NCBI GenBank assembly: GCA_002509325.1
Contig: DADO01000083.1
Coordinates: forward strand, 1 to 7,848
Source of the DNA: Methanosarcina sp. UBA402
Lineage (GTDB): Archaea; Halobacteriota; Methanosarcinia; Methanosarcinales; Methanosarcinaceae
Direction: 5' to 3'
DNA: 7,848 nt
Part shown: positions 1 through 7,114 of the stretch, piece after piece
Layout of the letters: every line of letters starts with the position of its first letter
How positions within the stretch are numbered: position 1 is the stretch's first letter
Program-made: the position numbers and the translations under genes
Notes under the pieces: model-generated
Databases searched by the model: none
Told to the model about the DNA's origin: nothing
The model's input: the letters and a program-made list of their open reading frames with translations, nothing else

Positions 1-82
1 TTTCACAATATATATAGGTATCGGAAAACATCGTTTAAGTAAAAGTAAAAAATTAGTGAACTACTGATAATTGGGTATACGC
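1..82 (+). promoter_or_regulatory. CRISPR leader, leader-proximal end
   Basis: This AT-rich non-coding stretch directly precedes the first repeat. It is the leader side because the repeats end in ATTGAAAC, the usual 5' handle of crRNAs, so the array reads on the + strand, and because the degenerate repeats are at the opposite end. A TATA-like tract (AATATATATAGG, about 6-17) could drive pre-crRNA transcription. The leader probably continues beyond the window. Part of it (46-67) is repeated in inverse orientation at the far right end. Confidence 0.7.
46..67 (+). repeat. Left copy of a 22-bp inverted repeat, inside the leader
   Basis: The 22 bases beginning TAAAAAATTAG and ending GAACTACTGA are the exact reverse complement of 7827-7848. 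This copy lies 15 bp upstream of the first CRISPR repeat. A 22-bp exact match is very unlikely by chance in a window this size. Confidence 0.85.
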
Positions 83-1512
83 GTTAAAATCAGACCTTAG
101 AGGGATTGAAACAGAGATCAAAACAAGTTTTGAAAATGTGATATTACTGTTAAAATCAGACCTTAGAGGGATTGAAACTTAAGAGTATACGGAAAAAACA
201 TTAAAAGAATCCCTGTTAAAATCAGACCTTAGAGGGATTGAAACTAGTTTTTATTATGCGTAGTAATAAAAAAGCTCATTTTATGTTAAAATCAGACCTT
301 AGAGGGATTGAAACAAACCAGAACCAAAACCGGAATCAAAAACTCATGGCGGGTTAAAATCAGACCTTAGAGGGATTGAAACTTGGACGAGTTAACCACA
401 TCTTGTCTTGGCCGCGACGTTAAAATCAGACCTTAGAGGGATTGAAACGAATCAAAAACTCAAGGCATCGACGGAACAAAAGTAGTTAAAATCAGACCTT
501 AGAGGGATTGAAACGGAGTTGACATAGAATGGAATGGCTCAAACTGGAAAGGTTAAAATCAGACCTTAGAGGGATTGAAACTTTGCAAGTCGTAACTTCT
601 CGTTCGACTCGGATCGTGTTAAAATCAGACCTTAGAGGGATTGAAACTAGGCAATGGGCAGACGACCTGATAAAACAACAGGGTTAAAATCAGACCTTAG
701 AGGGATTGAAACAGGGGTAGGTGTGGGCGTGGGCGGCGGAATTTACGCGTTAAAATCAGACCTTAGAGGGATTGAAACTTAAAGCATCGCCTGTAAAAGT
801 CAAATCTGTGAAATTGGTTAAAATCAGACCTTAGAGGGATTGAAACTCAATCCAGCACCACATCACACAGCTGACAAACTCAGTTAAAATCAGACCTTAG
901 AGGGATTGAAACAACACATGTTGCGGTTTCTAAATATGGATATGTACTAGTTAAAATCAGACCTTAGAGGGATTGAAACTCAACAAATGCAAGAAGCCGT
1001 TAGGCTTTTCAAAACAGGTTAAAATCAGACCTTAGAGGGATTGAAACTCGGAAATCATCACCTTTGTAGTGCCTGTCGTAGATAGTTAAAATCAGACCTT
1101 AGAGGGATTGAAACGTAGTAGGTACAACTGTTCATAGACTCCTTTCTGGAGGTTAAAATCAGACCTTAGAGGGATTGAAACTGAATTTTTATGATGTCGC
1201 CCAGGCCTGCGACATCAATGTTAAAATCAGACCTTAGAGGGATTGAAACACTGCAGCCTGCAAATCTCTTGTTCCATATTGGATGTTAAAATCAGACCTT
1301 AGAGGGATTGAAACATGCGAGCGGCATTCATAGCTACTGCAAAAGCCACCGTTAAAATCAGACCTTAGAGGGATTGAAACGTTCACAGCACTTTCCTCCA
1401 TGCAGCTTCTACCATGGTTAAAATCAGACCTTAGAGGGATTGAAACATCACAACGATCGCTGCGGAACTCATCGAGATGATTGTTAAAATCAGACCTTAG
1501 AGGAATTGAAAC
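83..1512 (+). CRISPR. CRISPR array, 22 repeats of 30 nt and 21 spacers
   Basis: The repeat starts GTTAAAATCAG and ends GGGATTGAAAC. Repeats begin at 83, 149, 215, 285, 353, 419, 485, 552, 618, 683, 749, 817, 883, 950, 1018, 1085, 1152, 1220, 1285, 1351, 1417 and 1483. Spacers are 35-40 nt long (mode 36; the third is 40). The repeats appear identical except the last, which has G to A at 1504, as expected for the trailer end. The + strand reading places the 8-nt ATTGAAAC handle 5' of each spacer. The repeat folds only weakly (AATC with GATT). Array and effector operon lie on the same strand, and the trailer end faces the cas genes. Spacers 4 and 6 share sequence, and spacers 3 and 17 contain inverted repeats. 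Confidence 0.98.
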
Positions 1513-1548
1513 ATTTTGCGACTTATCAGACCTACTTTCAGGTTCATT

Positions 1549-1578
1549 GCCAAAATCAATCCTTAAACGACTCCTTCT
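1549..1578 (+). repeat. Decayed 23rd CRISPR repeat (fossil)
   Basis: Exactly 36 nt after the last recognisable repeat, the sequence GCCAAAATCAATCCTTAAA aligns without gaps to the first 19 bases of the repeat with 14 matches, keeping the AAAATCA and CCTTA blocks. The 3' half, including the ATTGAAAC handle, is lost. Both the spacing and the preserved blocks suggest an old terminal repeat that has drifted and not a chance match. Confidence 0.6.
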
Positions 1579-1582
1579 TTCG

Positions 1583-1604
1583 ATAGATACTTAAGAGTAT
1601 CTAT
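1583..1604. other. Perfect 9-bp inverted repeat between array and cas operon
   Basis: ATAGATACT (1583-1591), the loop TAAG, and AGTATCTAT (1596-1604) form a perfect hairpin or dyad. No U-tract follows directly, so it is not a typical terminator. It lies about 45 bp upstream of the likely cas operon TATA box, so it could be an operator, an RNA structure closing the pre-crRNA, or a processing site. Confidence 0.5.
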
Positions 1605-1649
1605 TTGATGCGAAAGAACAAATTACTTATTGAAATAGTTTCTTTTTGT

Positions 1650-1657
1650 TTTATAAG
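1650..1657 (+). promoter_or_regulatory. Candidate archaeal TATA box for the cas operon
   Basis: TTTATAAG lies 46 nt upstream of the preferred cas8 start at 1704. With the usual archaeal spacing of about 25-30 nt, transcription would begin near 1680 and leave a leader of about 25 nt. The upstream BRE is not convincing. Read-through from the array on the same strand is the alternative. Confidence 0.35.
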
Positions 1658-1703
1658 ATTTTTATTTAGTGAAGTTAAAGATTTTTGTGAGTGGAAGATA
1701 ATA

Positions 1704-3068
1704 ATGGGACAGGACTTTCTTTATACATTTACTGGCAATCCATTTGTGGATGCTGGAATATGGGCTATATGCGAGTGGTCGGGTAAGAAAAAACCTGAAG
1801 AAATAAAAATCGAAGACCTCAAAGAGATAGTTTCAGATGTGGTTCCTATATACCTGAACTCTGAATGGTCAAAGAGTCTCTATTCCTTTTTTCCTAATAA
1901 TCCGGTTACTAACCCTTCAGTAAAAAATAAGAATCAACGGCTCCATGAATACTTAGAATCTTTAATTAGTCAAATTGGGCCTCTTGATATATCTCTATCC
2001 GGAAACTGCGTTACTTGTGGAAGACGTAATGTTGAACAAGTTAGAACAAAAACCGAAATACCCCTTATAGGGTCAGGTGGAATGATCAATTATTTCCCAA
2101 GTGGGCAATCTGGAGCTGACTATTGCCCTGCATGCACTTTTGCAGTCCAATTTTCCCCTCTTGTCTCATACTCTTGTGTAAAGCTTTTACTTCTTCACTC
2201 AAACTCGGAAAAGGTAATGCACTATTGGGCAGAAAGAGCAGTAAAAGATATTCAGAGGCAGATTTCTGCAAATAATTACACAGGCTGTTATGATGAGGGG
2301 TATAAAAATCCCGTAAATGCTCTTTTTCACATAATTGAGGATACAATCCTCCGCTATGAAGAAAATTGGGTAACAGAAAACCCTTCTATAAACATGTACC
2401 ACTTTACGAATTACATTCAGGGTCCTGATCTCGATATCTATACAGTTCCTACTCCTGTTTTTAGGTTTCTGGCTTATGTCAAACAGTTGGATCAGTCCTC
2501 AGAATGGATGAAAATCGTCAGAAGGGGCTATTTTAACTGGGACAAAATCAAGGAAGGGGATGAATACAAGAATCGGGGAAATTCTGTTTACATAAATCTT
2601 CTAAAAGGCCATTCTATTGTGAGATATTTTATCGATAACAAGACCCGTCAGGTCTACGGGGATTGGGAATTGCTGGAGTTTTATTTAAAAGAGGTGAGAA
2701 ATATGGGTGATAAACGGTTAGGTACCCTCAAGAAAGTTGGGGACAGTATCTCAGAGTACATAAAGGACACGCAAAACATAAAAAGATTAAATCAGCTCGA
2801 AATGGCAAATAACTTTGCCACTTTCAGGAATTTGTTGAGGTTTATCGAAAAAGACAGGATTAAAGAAGGTTCTCAAGACTCTCTTTTTACTCTTGAAGAG
2901 TTTATGGAAGATCTCTTTCCTGAAGGGGTTCTGGGCTGGAGAGAAACTCAGGATCTTTTGCTTTTCAGGATTTATGAAAACCTGCACAATTGGCTTGTTG
3001 AGCAGGACGCTTTGAAATCTCAGCTTATTAATGAGGAAGAAGAAACAGAAATATCTCTGGAGGAATAA
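1704..3068 (+). CDS. cas8b1: Type I-B CRISPR-associated protein Cas8b1/Cst1 (Cascade large subunit)
   Basis: This is the large subunit of the Cascade surveillance complex; in type I systems Cas8 contacts the PAM and stabilises the R-loop. I place it in the Cst1 (CXXC-CXXC) family from the N-terminal YTFTGNPFVDAGIWAI motif and two cysteine pairs, CVTC (C102, C105) and CPAC (C141, C144), which probably bind zinc. The product is 454 aa and soluble. The frame is open upstream to TTG 1605 and ATG 1608, but I chose ATG 1704. The TGNPFVDAG motif normally lies close to the N-terminus, a GTGGAAG ribosome binding site lies 6-8 nt upstream, and the extra 33 residues would be a hydrophobic extension encoded by AT-rich promoter-like DNA. 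It is the first gene of the operon and ends 2 nt before cas7. The family call is strong; the start is less certain. Confidence 0.9.
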   Translation: MGQDFLYTFTGNPFVDAGIWAICEWSGKKKPEEIKIEDLKEIVSDVVPIYLNSEWSKSLYSFFPNNPVTNPSVKNKNQRLHEYLESLISQIGPLDISLSGNCVTCGRRNVEQVRTKTEIPLIGSGGMINYFPSGQSGADYCPACTFAVQFSPLVSYSCVKLLLLHSNSEKVMHYWAERAVKDIQRQISANNYTGCYDEGYKNPVNALFHIIEDTILRYEENWVTENPSINMYHFTNYIQGPDLDIYTVPTPVFRFLAYVKQLDQSSEWMKIVRRGYFNWDKIKEGDEYKNRGNSVYINLLKGHSIVRYFIDNKTRQVYGDWELLEFYLKEVRNMGDKRLGTLKKVGDSISEYIKDTQNIKRLNQLEMANNFATFRNLLRFIEKDRIKEGSQDSLFTLEEFMEDLFPEGVLGWRETQDLLLFRIYENLHNWLVEQDALKSQLINEEEETEISLEE

Positions 3069-3070
3069 TT

Positions 3071-4072
3071 GTGACACATACAGTAAATGGTTTCATGCTT
3101 ATCGATGCTCCCCACTCAGCATTAAACAACGCAGGAAATGACAGCAGCGAAAGAACAGAGAACGTTGTCAGAGTAAAGGCAATCCGAAAAGGAAGGAAAG
3201 TATATCCTTATGTCTCGGGGCAGGCTCTCAGGTACTGGTGGCGTGCTACTCTGGAAGAAAAATTCAATTGGAATATTTCTCCTATAGAGCGTGAAAAGAA
3301 AATAGCGTTTACAAGTGCTAATCCTGTAGAATACGATGATGACGACGTTTTCGGTTACATGAGGGCCCTCAAAAAAGCAGACGGCGGCACTGTCACAAGG
3401 ATTTCAGTCCTGAAGAATTCTCCTCTTGTTTCTGTTGCGGGGCAGGTTCCTACTGAAGATTTCGGGGTAATGGCTCGTCACGAAGGAGATCCTGTTCCTT
3501 ATGAACACGAATTTTACTCCACAGTTTTAAAAGGAATCTTTTCCCTTGATCTTGATAACATTGGCGTGTTTTACAAATGCGAAAAAACAGGATACAAAAA
3601 TATGTACCCTGAACTTGAAGCAATTGCTGAAAAAAATGGGGCAGAAAATATTGAAGACAAATGGGTAATGCCTGCAGAAGTCAGAATGAAGAGAGCAAAA
3701 GATGTACTAAAGGCTCTTCCATACCTCGCAGGCGGTGCGAAACAAACTTCTCACCTCACTGACGTATCTCCAAAACTTCTCATACTTGCAGGGATAGACG
3801 GTGGGAATCACCTGTTTATGAATCTTGTAAGAGAAGAAAATGGGGAAGCCCTTGTAGACATTGAAGCCCTTGAGGATGTGATCTCCGACTACTCTGACAT
3901 TCTGTTGACTGATATCTATATCGGGCGGCGTAAAGGCTTCATGGAGGAGATTGATCCTGCACTTAAAACTCTAACTGAAAAATACGCAGGTAATAGCCGG
4001 AAAATAATTTACGGTTCTATTAACGAAATGGTTGATTCTTTTGTGCAAACGATCCCCGGGCTGATGAGGTAA
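3071..4072 (+). CDS. cas7: Type I-B CRISPR-associated protein Cas7/Cst2/DevR (Cascade backbone)
   Basis: Cas7 is the RAMP-fold subunit that polymerises along the crRNA spacer to form the Cascade backbone. The 333-aa product carries features of the Cst2/DevR family: an N-terminal strand with ALNNAG (about residues 17-22) and the conserved YVSGQALRYWWR segment (about 47-58), followed by a long middle insertion. The GTG start at 3071 is well supported by GGAGGA at 3059-3064, 6 nt upstream, within the end of cas8. The stop overlaps the ribosome binding site of cas5, so the two are probably translationally coupled. The length is normal and I see no disruption. DevR is a name inherited from Myxococcus fruiting-body work and does not imply a developmental role here. 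Confidence 0.92.
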   Translation: MTHTVNGFMLIDAPHSALNNAGNDSSERTENVVRVKAIRKGRKVYPYVSGQALRYWWRATLEEKFNWNISPIEREKKIAFTSANPVEYDDDDVFGYMRALKKADGGTVTRISVLKNSPLVSVAGQVPTEDFGVMARHEGDPVPYEHEFYSTVLKGIFSLDLDNIGVFYKCEKTGYKNMYPELEAIAEKNGAENIEDKWVMPAEVRMKRAKDVLKALPYLAGGAKQTSHLTDVSPKLLILAGIDGGNHLFMNLVREENGEALVDIEALEDVISDYSDILLTDIYIGRRKGFMEEIDPALKTLTEKYAGNSRKIIYGSINEMVDSFVQTIPGLMR

Positions 4073-4073
4073 G

Positions 4074-4697
4074 ATGAAAATCTTAAGGATTAAAATTGAG
4101 GGCTGGACCGCGTCTTTCAGATATCCGGGTTTTATAAGCGGATTTCAGCCTACTCTTCCAGTTCCTCCCGTAAGCACTGTGTACGGGTTGATTTCAGCAG
4201 CAAAAGGAGAGTTAACTTTTCCTGAGGATGTAAGTATTGGTTATGTATTTGACTTTGAAAGTAAAGCTGTAGACCTTGAAACAATCTACGAACTAAGTCC
4301 AGGGCTTTCTGCAAAATCAAATGTAGTAAAAAGAGAATTCCTGTACAATCCCGAGCTTTACCTCTACCTTGATAGGCTTGAGTTTGAAAAATATTTCCGC
4401 AAGCCTCAATATCCCCTTCTTTTTGGCAGGTCTGGGGACCTGGCAAAGGTTTCAGAAATAAAGGAATTGGAACTTGAAGAAGAAGCTGGGAAAAAGCTAG
4501 GGAAAACTATTCTTCCTTTTGGAATTAAAGGAGCTTATGGCTTAGTACAGGCTCTCCCAAGTCACTTTACTGATACGATTCCCCGAAAAGCTGTAGGGGT
4601 AAAACCTTACCTTCTGATGGAAGAGTTTTTCATCTACCCTGAAAAGTGCTTATTTGACCCGGAAATGGATTGGGCAGTCTGGCTTCATAAGAATTAA
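4074..4697 (+). CDS. cas5: Type I-B CRISPR-associated protein Cas5
   Basis: Cas5 is a RAMP protein that caps the 5' handle of the crRNA in Cascade and contacts Cas8. The N-terminus MKILRIKIEGWTASFRYPGF with the following PPVSTVYGLISAA is the classic Cas5 ferredoxin-like start. A glycine-containing segment (FGIKGAYGLVQALPSHF, about 151-167) may be the G-rich loop region. At 207 aa it is compact but within the range of the Cas5t branch. ATG 4074 follows the cas7 stop by 1 nt, with GAGGT at 4066-4070 as ribosome binding site. No Cas6 is encoded in the window. In type I-C systems a Cas5 variant cuts pre-crRNA, but nothing visible here shows that activity. Confidence 0.9.
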   Translation: MKILRIKIEGWTASFRYPGFISGFQPTLPVPPVSTVYGLISAAKGELTFPEDVSIGYVFDFESKAVDLETIYELSPGLSAKSNVVKREFLYNPELYLYLDRLEFEKYFRKPQYPLLFGRSGDLAKVSEIKELELEEEAGKKLGKTILPFGIKGAYGLVQALPSHFTDTIPRKAVGVKPYLLMEEFFIYPEKCLFDPEMDWAVWLHKN

Positions 4698-4717
4698 TTG
4701 ATGAATAGGAAAGAAAA

Positions 4718-6955
4718 ATGGTAATTCTTGCTAAAAAAAATCCAGATGAAACTTTGCTGGAACATACAGAAAACGCCCTTAAGGTTTTTAAAAGCATAAA
4801 AGATGCATATCCTGAAGTTCCTAAGGTATGTGGAGTTCCGGACTTCTGGGAACATCTCTTTTATTCTATTTTCTTTCATGATTTTGGGAAGGCTGCATCA
4901 GGATTTCAAAAATCTCTCTATGAAAAAGAGAAATGGAGATACAGGCATGAAATTCTCTCTGCTGGTTTTGTTTCTGGGCTTGAGTACGGTGACCAATCTA
5001 GAGAAGCCATTGCTATGGCTATAATTACGCACCACAAAGATGTATCTTATTTGAGAGAAAAGTTTGGGACCTTTCCAAATCCAAATGGAAAAAAACGTTA
5101 TTTTGAAAAATTGCAGGAATTGAATCCTAATTTTGAAGAGCTAAGGGAAATTCAACGAAAAGTTCCTGAAATCAGCAAAAAATATCTGGATTTTGAATTA
5201 AATAAGTTTAGAGAAATAAAATCTACTGAGGAAATGGCTGATTCGTATAAAAATGCCGTACTACCTTACAAAAATCAGCTTGAAGATGGGGAATTAACAG
5301 TTCTACATGGAAAGTACGGGATATTTCTTAAAGGTTTTTTAACAGCCTGCGATCATCTTGCATCAGGGGGGAAATACAGCTTATTATCTGGAATTGAAGA
5401 CATGAGAGCTGTATATAACTTTTCCGAACTGAGAAAAACACAGAGTCAAGCATTAGATACAAAAGGTGACGCCATTTTAATTGCACCTACAGGAAGTGGG
5501 AAAACGGAGGCTTCATTATTCTGGAGTCATGCAAACCAGAACCCAGGCAGATCTAAAAGGGTCTTTTACCTGCTTCCCTATACTGCCAGTATCAATGCAA
5601 TGTATAAAAGGCTTCAAAAGGATTTTAAAGACCCTGAATTAACCGGTATTCAACACGGCAAAGCTATGTACTATCTGTACCGAAGCTTTGAAGAAGAAGA
5701 AGAAAAAGAAGACTACCTGATTGCAACTAAAAAAGCAAAAGAAGTAAAAAGTCTCACTGATAAAATTTACAGACCTTATAAAATAGCAACTCCACATCAG
5801 ATTCTTAAATCTATGTTTGGAATTAGAGGGTTTGAGCAAAACCTTGCCGAAATGTCCAATGCCCTCTTCATAATGGATGAAATTCACGCTTATGATGCTC
5901 ATACAACTGCCCTGATCCTTGAAACACTGAAGACCTTAAAAAGTTATCATGCCAACTTTTTGATTATGTCTGCTACTCTTCCTTCTTTTCTTAAAGAAAT
6001 GTTCATGCAAGAACTGGGAATAACAACAGAAATCTCATTTACAGAACTTGAACTGGATGAATTTACAAGGCATAGAGTTTCTGTTCTTAAAGGAGGCATT
6101 TTAGATAATTTGGATCTGATCCAAAAAGAACTTGATGATAACAAAAAAGTGCTTGTTGTTTGTAATACCGTCGCTCAGGCTCAGAAGATATACAACCTGC
6201 TCTCTGCAGGAATAGAAAACTGCGGCTTAATACATGGAAGGTTTATCCTCAGAGACAGAGAAGAGATTGAATCAAAGTTAAAGACTCTGAACCTTCTAGT
6301 TGGAACGCAGGCAATAGAAGTTTCTCTGGATATTGATTATGATGTACTGTTCTCTGAACCCGCTCCTCTCGATGCTCTTATCCAGAGATTTGGAAGAGTC
6401 AATCGAAAAGGATGGGAAGAAAAAATAATCAAACCAGTATATGTTTTTGAGCAAGGATCTGATAAGGATAAATATGTTTACAAAAATCAGGAATTAGTTG
6501 CTAAGAGTCTTGAACTGCTAAGTAAAGAGAATATTCTGGGAGAAAGCAGAATTCAAGCACTTGTGGACGAAGTTTATTCAAATAGGTATCAGGGCCCTGA
6601 TCTTGCATCTTTCGAGATGGTGAAAAAAACTTTCCCCAAGTTTCATAGCAAAATTGTTCCTTTTATAAACGAAAGAGAAAACGAAGAAGAATTTTATAAA
6701 CTTTATCAATCTGTTGAAGTTGTTCCAATCCAATTTAAACTTGAATACCTTGAAGAAATCGAAAATAAAAGGTATTTTGAAGCTGTGAAGTATGTTGTCT
6801 CGATAAGGTTTGATCAATACAAAAAGCTGCAACATAACAACCAAATTCAGATTGACTCTGATATGATATTTGTAAGTGTTGACTACAGTTCTGAATTGGG
6901 TCTCTTATTGGATTCCGAGGAACCTATTATGGGAATTTTTAACAACGACTCATAA
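4718..6955 (+). CDS. cas3: CRISPR-associated helicase/nuclease Cas3 (HD-Cas3 fusion)
   Basis: Cas3 is recruited to the Cascade R-loop, nicks the displaced strand with its HD nuclease and moves along DNA with its SF2 helicase. The 745-aa product has an N-terminal HD domain: H16, the HD pair H54-D55 in FFHDFGKAASGFQ, H77, and H105-H106. The helicase follows: Walker A APTGSGKTE (256-264, K262), DEIH box (387-390), SATLP (418-422) and motif VI QRFGRVNR (556-563). All expected catalytic residues are present, so it looks active. ATG 4718 has AGGAAAG at 4707-4713. It is the last gene of the operon, 20 nt after cas5. A (GAA)5 run at 5690-5704 encodes an acidic EEEEEKED loop. The stop codon lies 14 bp before a stray 37-nt CRISPR repeat. 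Confidence 0.96.
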   Translation: MVILAKKNPDETLLEHTENALKVFKSIKDAYPEVPKVCGVPDFWEHLFYSIFFHDFGKAASGFQKSLYEKEKWRYRHEILSAGFVSGLEYGDQSREAIAMAIITHHKDVSYLREKFGTFPNPNGKKRYFEKLQELNPNFEELREIQRKVPEISKKYLDFELNKFREIKSTEEMADSYKNAVLPYKNQLEDGELTVLHGKYGIFLKGFLTACDHLASGGKYSLLSGIEDMRAVYNFSELRKTQSQALDTKGDAILIAPTGSGKTEASLFWSHANQNPGRSKRVFYLLPYTASINAMYKRLQKDFKDPELTGIQHGKAMYYLYRSFEEEEEKEDYLIATKKAKEVKSLTDKIYRPYKIATPHQILKSMFGIRGFEQNLAEMSNALFIMDEIHAYDAHTTALILETLKTLKSYHANFLIMSATLPSFLKEMFMQELGITTEISFTELELDEFTRHRVSVLKGGILDNLDLIQKELDDNKKVLVVCNTVAQAQKIYNLLSAGIENCGLIHGRFILRDREEIESKLKTLNLLVGTQAIEVSLDIDYDVLFSEPAPLDALIQRFGRVNRKGWEEKIIKPVYVFEQGSDKDKYVYKNQELVAKSLELLSKENILGESRIQALVDEVYSNRYQGPDLASFEMVKKTFPKFHSKIVPFINERENEEEFYKLYQSVEVVPIQFKLEYLEEIENKRYFEAVKYVVSIRFDQYKKLQHNNQIQIDSDMIFVSVDYSSELGLLLDSEEPIMGIFNNDS

Positions 6956-6969
6956 ATAATATTCATTGT

Positions 6970-7006
6970 GTTCGCGAGCAAGATCCATTAAAACAAGGAT
7001 CGAAAC
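6970..7006 (+). repeat. Orphan 37-nt CRISPR repeat, copy 1
   Basis: A single copy of a repeat family different from the 30-nt array. It matches the 37-nt Methanosarcina repeat as I recall it, with two substitutions: the first base, and ATCGAAAC in place of the ATTGAAAC handle. GATCC and GGATC inside it can pair as a 5-bp stem. No second copy occurs at spacer distance. The next copy, at 7770, is in the same orientation and identical at 33 of 37 positions. Confidence 0.85.
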
Positions 7007-7018
7007 ATAAATTAAAGG

Positions 7019-7065
7019 GCGTGCGGCCTGGAATATACGGTTTTCGGGGCGTTGCGGCTGCACGC
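7019..7065. other. GC-rich hairpin downstream of cas3
   Basis: GCGTGCGGCC (7019-7028) pairs with GGCTGCACGC (7056-7065) over 10 bp, with one G-U wobble when read as + strand RNA; the loop is 27 nt. It is much richer in G and C than its surroundings. It has no U-tract, so it could be a structured 3' end of the cas mRNA, part of a small RNA, or a remnant of transferred DNA. I do not recognise an RNA family. Confidence 0.45.
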
Positions 7066-7081
7066 AGTTTGAATCCTTTGC

Positions 7082-7103
7082 GGACCTAAAATTTCTTCGG
7101 TCC
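7082..7103 (-). terminator. Candidate hairpin terminator of the minus-strand gene
   Basis: GGACC (7082-7086) and GGTCC (7099-7103) form a 5-bp stem with a 12-nt loop, starting 11 bp beyond the stop codon of the minus-strand gene. There is no U-run after it, so termination here is uncertain. It could equally be an mRNA-stabilising 3' hairpin. Confidence 0.3.
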
Positions 7104-7114
7104 TTCGACATGAA

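Noticed and set aside
179..1600. Spacer 2 and the hairpin at 1583-1604 share TTAAGAGTAT, a possible self-target
   Set aside because: Only 10 bases match, too few for CRISPR targeting and expected by chance in AT-rich sequence.
1605..1703. Upstream in-frame extension of cas8 from TTG 1605 or ATG 1608
   Set aside because: It would add a hydrophobic 33-residue leader encoded by AT-rich DNA that contains the likely TATA box. The family's conserved TGNPFVDAG motif fits a start at 1704, which has its own ribosome binding site.
2086..3077. Minus-strand open frames inside cas8
   Set aside because: They lie opposite a well-conserved cas gene, lack family features and a convincing ribosome binding site, and are best read as shadows of the coding strand.
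5690..5710. GAA codon run in cas3 as a phase-variation tract
   Set aside because: The unit is a triplet, so slippage would only change the length of an acidic loop and not switch the gene off.
4150..6844. Other open frames overlapping cas5 and cas3 on either strand
   Set aside because: They have low-complexity or phenylalanine/serine-rich translations, no recognisable domains, and overlap genes with clear motifs.
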